Shown here: positions 63,009 through 64,000 of the stretch, piece after piece
How positions within the stretch are numbered: position 1 is the stretch's first letter
Layout of the letters: each line of letters starts with the position of its first letter
Source of the DNA: Pseudomonas jessenii
Lineage (GTDB): Bacteria; Pseudomonadota; Gammaproteobacteria; Pseudomonadales; Pseudomonadaceae
DNA: 64,000 nucleotides
Direction: 5' to 3'
Assembly (NCBI RefSeq): GCF_002236115.1
Contig: NZ_NIWT01000003.1
Coordinates: forward strand, 186,001-250,000
Notes under the pieces: generated by a model
What the model was told of the DNA's origin: nothing
The model's input: the letters and a program-made list of their open reading frames with translations, nothing else
The model's database searches: none
Program-made: the position numbers and the translations under genes

Positions 63009-63536
63009 CTAAACGTTTGGGTCACGCTTTAACTGCGCCAATACACTGAACGGGTTGGACCGCGTTACCTCGTCCTCGCTCGGTTCGGGCTCATCTGCTC
63101 CCGCCGGCTGCTGGCATTCTTCCGGATGATGAGCAGGCACAATGGGCAAGGCGAGCAGAAGCTCCTCCTCGATCAGTGACTGCAGATCCAAAGGATCTTC
63201 GCCCAGTTCCAGCACGTCATAACCTTTCGGCAACGACTGGGTATTCGCACCCTCCTTCACCACAGCGTAACTGCATTCGCTATGGATCGGCAGGGTGACC
63301 AGCTCAAGACAACGCTGGCAAACCATTTTGACTTCAGTGTCGATAAAGCTGTGGATGACCACAGATTTACGTTCATCTCGTTCAAAAACGAATTTAGCCT
63401 GCACCGTACCGACATTGTCGGAAAGCGGGTCGCAGAGTCTCTCCAAATCGGCCAGCAGCATTTCACCTTGAAGGGTGGTGCCACGATCAGCCAATTTGCG
63501 CGGGTCAACGTGAGGTGGAATCGGGTCATTCAACAT
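63009..63536 (-). CDS. yceD: YceD-family (DUF177) protein
   Basis: The 175-residue acidic protein is YceD/DUF177, linked to 23S rRNA accumulation and nearly always next to rpmF. The conserved metal-type motif is [16 protein letters not shown], followed by [30 protein letters not shown] and ending [22 protein letters not shown]. The ATG at 63536 gives the standard [16 protein letters not shown] start; it lies only nine bases past a consensus -10, so there is hardly any 5' leader. It is the first gene of the fatty-acid cluster. Confidence 0.93.
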   Translation of the reverse strand: MLNDPIPPHVDPRKLADRGTTLQGEMLLADLERLCDPLSDNVGTVQAKFVFERDERKSVVIHSFIDTEVKMVCQRCLELVTLPIHSECSYAVVKEGANTQSLPKGYDVLELGEDPLDLQSLIEEELLLALPIVPAHHPEECQQPAGADEPEPSEDEVTRSNPFSVLAQLKRDPNV

Positions 63537-63545
63537 AGGCGCAGC

Positions 63546-63573
63546 ATTATAGGGATGCACCCGCCCATGTCAA
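63546..63573 (-). promoter_or_regulatory. Consensus sigma-70 promoter of the yceD-rpmF-plsX-fab cluster
   Basis: On the minus strand TTGACA (63568-63573), 16 bases, TATAAT (63546-63551): both hexamers are perfect. Transcription would begin near 63539-63540, three or four bases before the yceD ATG, so the mRNA should be almost leaderless and without a ribosome site for yceD. Confidence 0.85.
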
Positions 63574-63641
63574 AGGAAATTCAGCCCTGTCCGTCACTTG
63601 GAAGCCTCGCTAGAATTCGCACACGCCTTATGGAGTTGTGC

Positions 63642-64000
63642 ATGCTGCCTTTATTACTCGCTTCCAGCTCGGCCTATCGCCGGGAATTGCTGACCCGCCT
63701 GCAGCTGCCTTTCACTTGCAGCTCGCCGGATATCGACGAAAGCCATCGCCCGGGCGAGTCCGCCATCGAGCTGGTCAAGCGCCTCGCCGAAGAGAAAGCG
63801 CGCGCCCTGGCCGACAGCCATACCGCTCATCTGATAATCGGCTCCGACCAGGTCGCCGTGCTGGGAGAGCGGATTATCGGCAAACCCCACACATTCGAAA
63901 AAGCCCGGGAACAACTGCTGGCCGCCAGCGGTGCCAGCGTGACGTTCCTCACCGGCCTGGCCCTGCTCAACAGCCAGACAGGGCACTGCCAGGTCGATTG
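63642..64000 (+). CDS. Maf-like nucleoside-triphosphate pyrophosphatase, partial
   Basis: The gene runs off the right edge; about 119 residues are visible. The start [17 protein letters not shown] carries the Maf nucleotide-binding SxSxxR motif, with [10 protein letters not shown] and [19 protein letters not shown] supplying the catalytic region. The wording matches the YceF (7-methyl-GTP pyrophosphatase) branch rather than the dTTP/UTP branch. GGAG lies six bases before the ATG at 63642. It is divergent from yceD with 105 bases between, the usual arrangement beside rpmF. Confidence 0.9.
   Translation, partial: MLPLLLASSSAYRRELLTRLQLPFTCSSPDIDESHRPGESAIELVKRLAEEKARALADSHTAHLIIGSDQVAVLGERIIGKPHTFEKAREQLLAASGASVTFLTGLALLNSQTGHCQVD

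Overview
The window reads as a contiguous piece of a Pseudomonas chromosome, most likely from the P. fluorescens lineage. The signs are high GC with strong third-position bias, gene orders I recall from P. aeruginosa and P. fluorescens (rbdA-ABC-trhO-bolA-fumC2; the N-acetylglutaminylglutamine amide genes; etfBA/etfD; yceD-rpmF-plsX-fabDG-acpP-fabF-pabC-mltG-tmk-holB-tatD), a CsrA/RsmA-family protein, and many paired REP sequences. I see no rRNA, tRNA, CRISPR array, insertion sequence, prophage or defence island. This is almost entirely housekeeping and metabolic DNA.

Layout. 1-7.8 kb: a c-di-GMP enzyme (rbdA-like, cut by the left edge), an ABC exporter, a DsbA-family oxidoreductase, trhO, bolA, a DUF2059 protein and fumC. 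7.9-14.1 kb: an EamA transporter, a thiolase, polyphosphate:AMP phosphotransferase and mnmC. 14.3-19.2 kb: a three-gene operon for the osmoprotectant N-acetylglutaminylglutamine amide. 19.4-29.4 kb: small conserved genes (YheU, a CsrA paralogue, YnfA, DUF3309), an SDR, an LtaS-like sulfatase, a START-domain protein, a MocR regulator and an OmpA/DUF4398 lipoprotein pair. 29.5-33.5 kb: the electron-transfer-flavoprotein genes etfBA and etfD, divergent across a 548-base regulatory gap. 33.5-50.1 kb: an accessory sugar region. It holds an AraC regulator with an alcohol dehydrogenase, a galactonate operon (dgoK-dgoA-dgoD-transporter-IclR), a GNAT protein and an MFS carrier, then a galactose/arabinose uptake and oxidation group (GntR, lactonase, SDR dehydrogenase, araFGH). 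50.2-53.3 kb: DUF1285, DUF4823, moaA and a TetR regulator. 53.5-63.6 kb: the RgsA-like small RNA, tatD, then the fatty-acid cluster read right to left from a consensus promoter. A truncated maf closes the window.

How the parts fit. The sugar genes together can make a De Ley-Doudoroff route. AraFGH imports the sugar, the SDR enzyme oxidises it to a lactone, the SMP-30 protein opens the lactone to galactonate, and DgoD, DgoK and DgoA take this to pyruvate and glyceraldehyde 3-phosphate. The two halves lie 7 kb apart but begin with near-copies of the same promoter/operator/ribosome-binding cassette, which is the most interesting thing I found here.

Other points worth attention are the apparent loss of pilZ from the holB-tatD gap with only its last codons left; 21-base-period direct repeats upstream of the AraC-linked and MocR genes; a probable PsrA-controlled etfD promoter; a nearly leaderless fatty-acid operon; a truncated small-gene remnant; and REP pairs whose two arms always share the same sequence variant. 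I found no wholly new multi-gene system.
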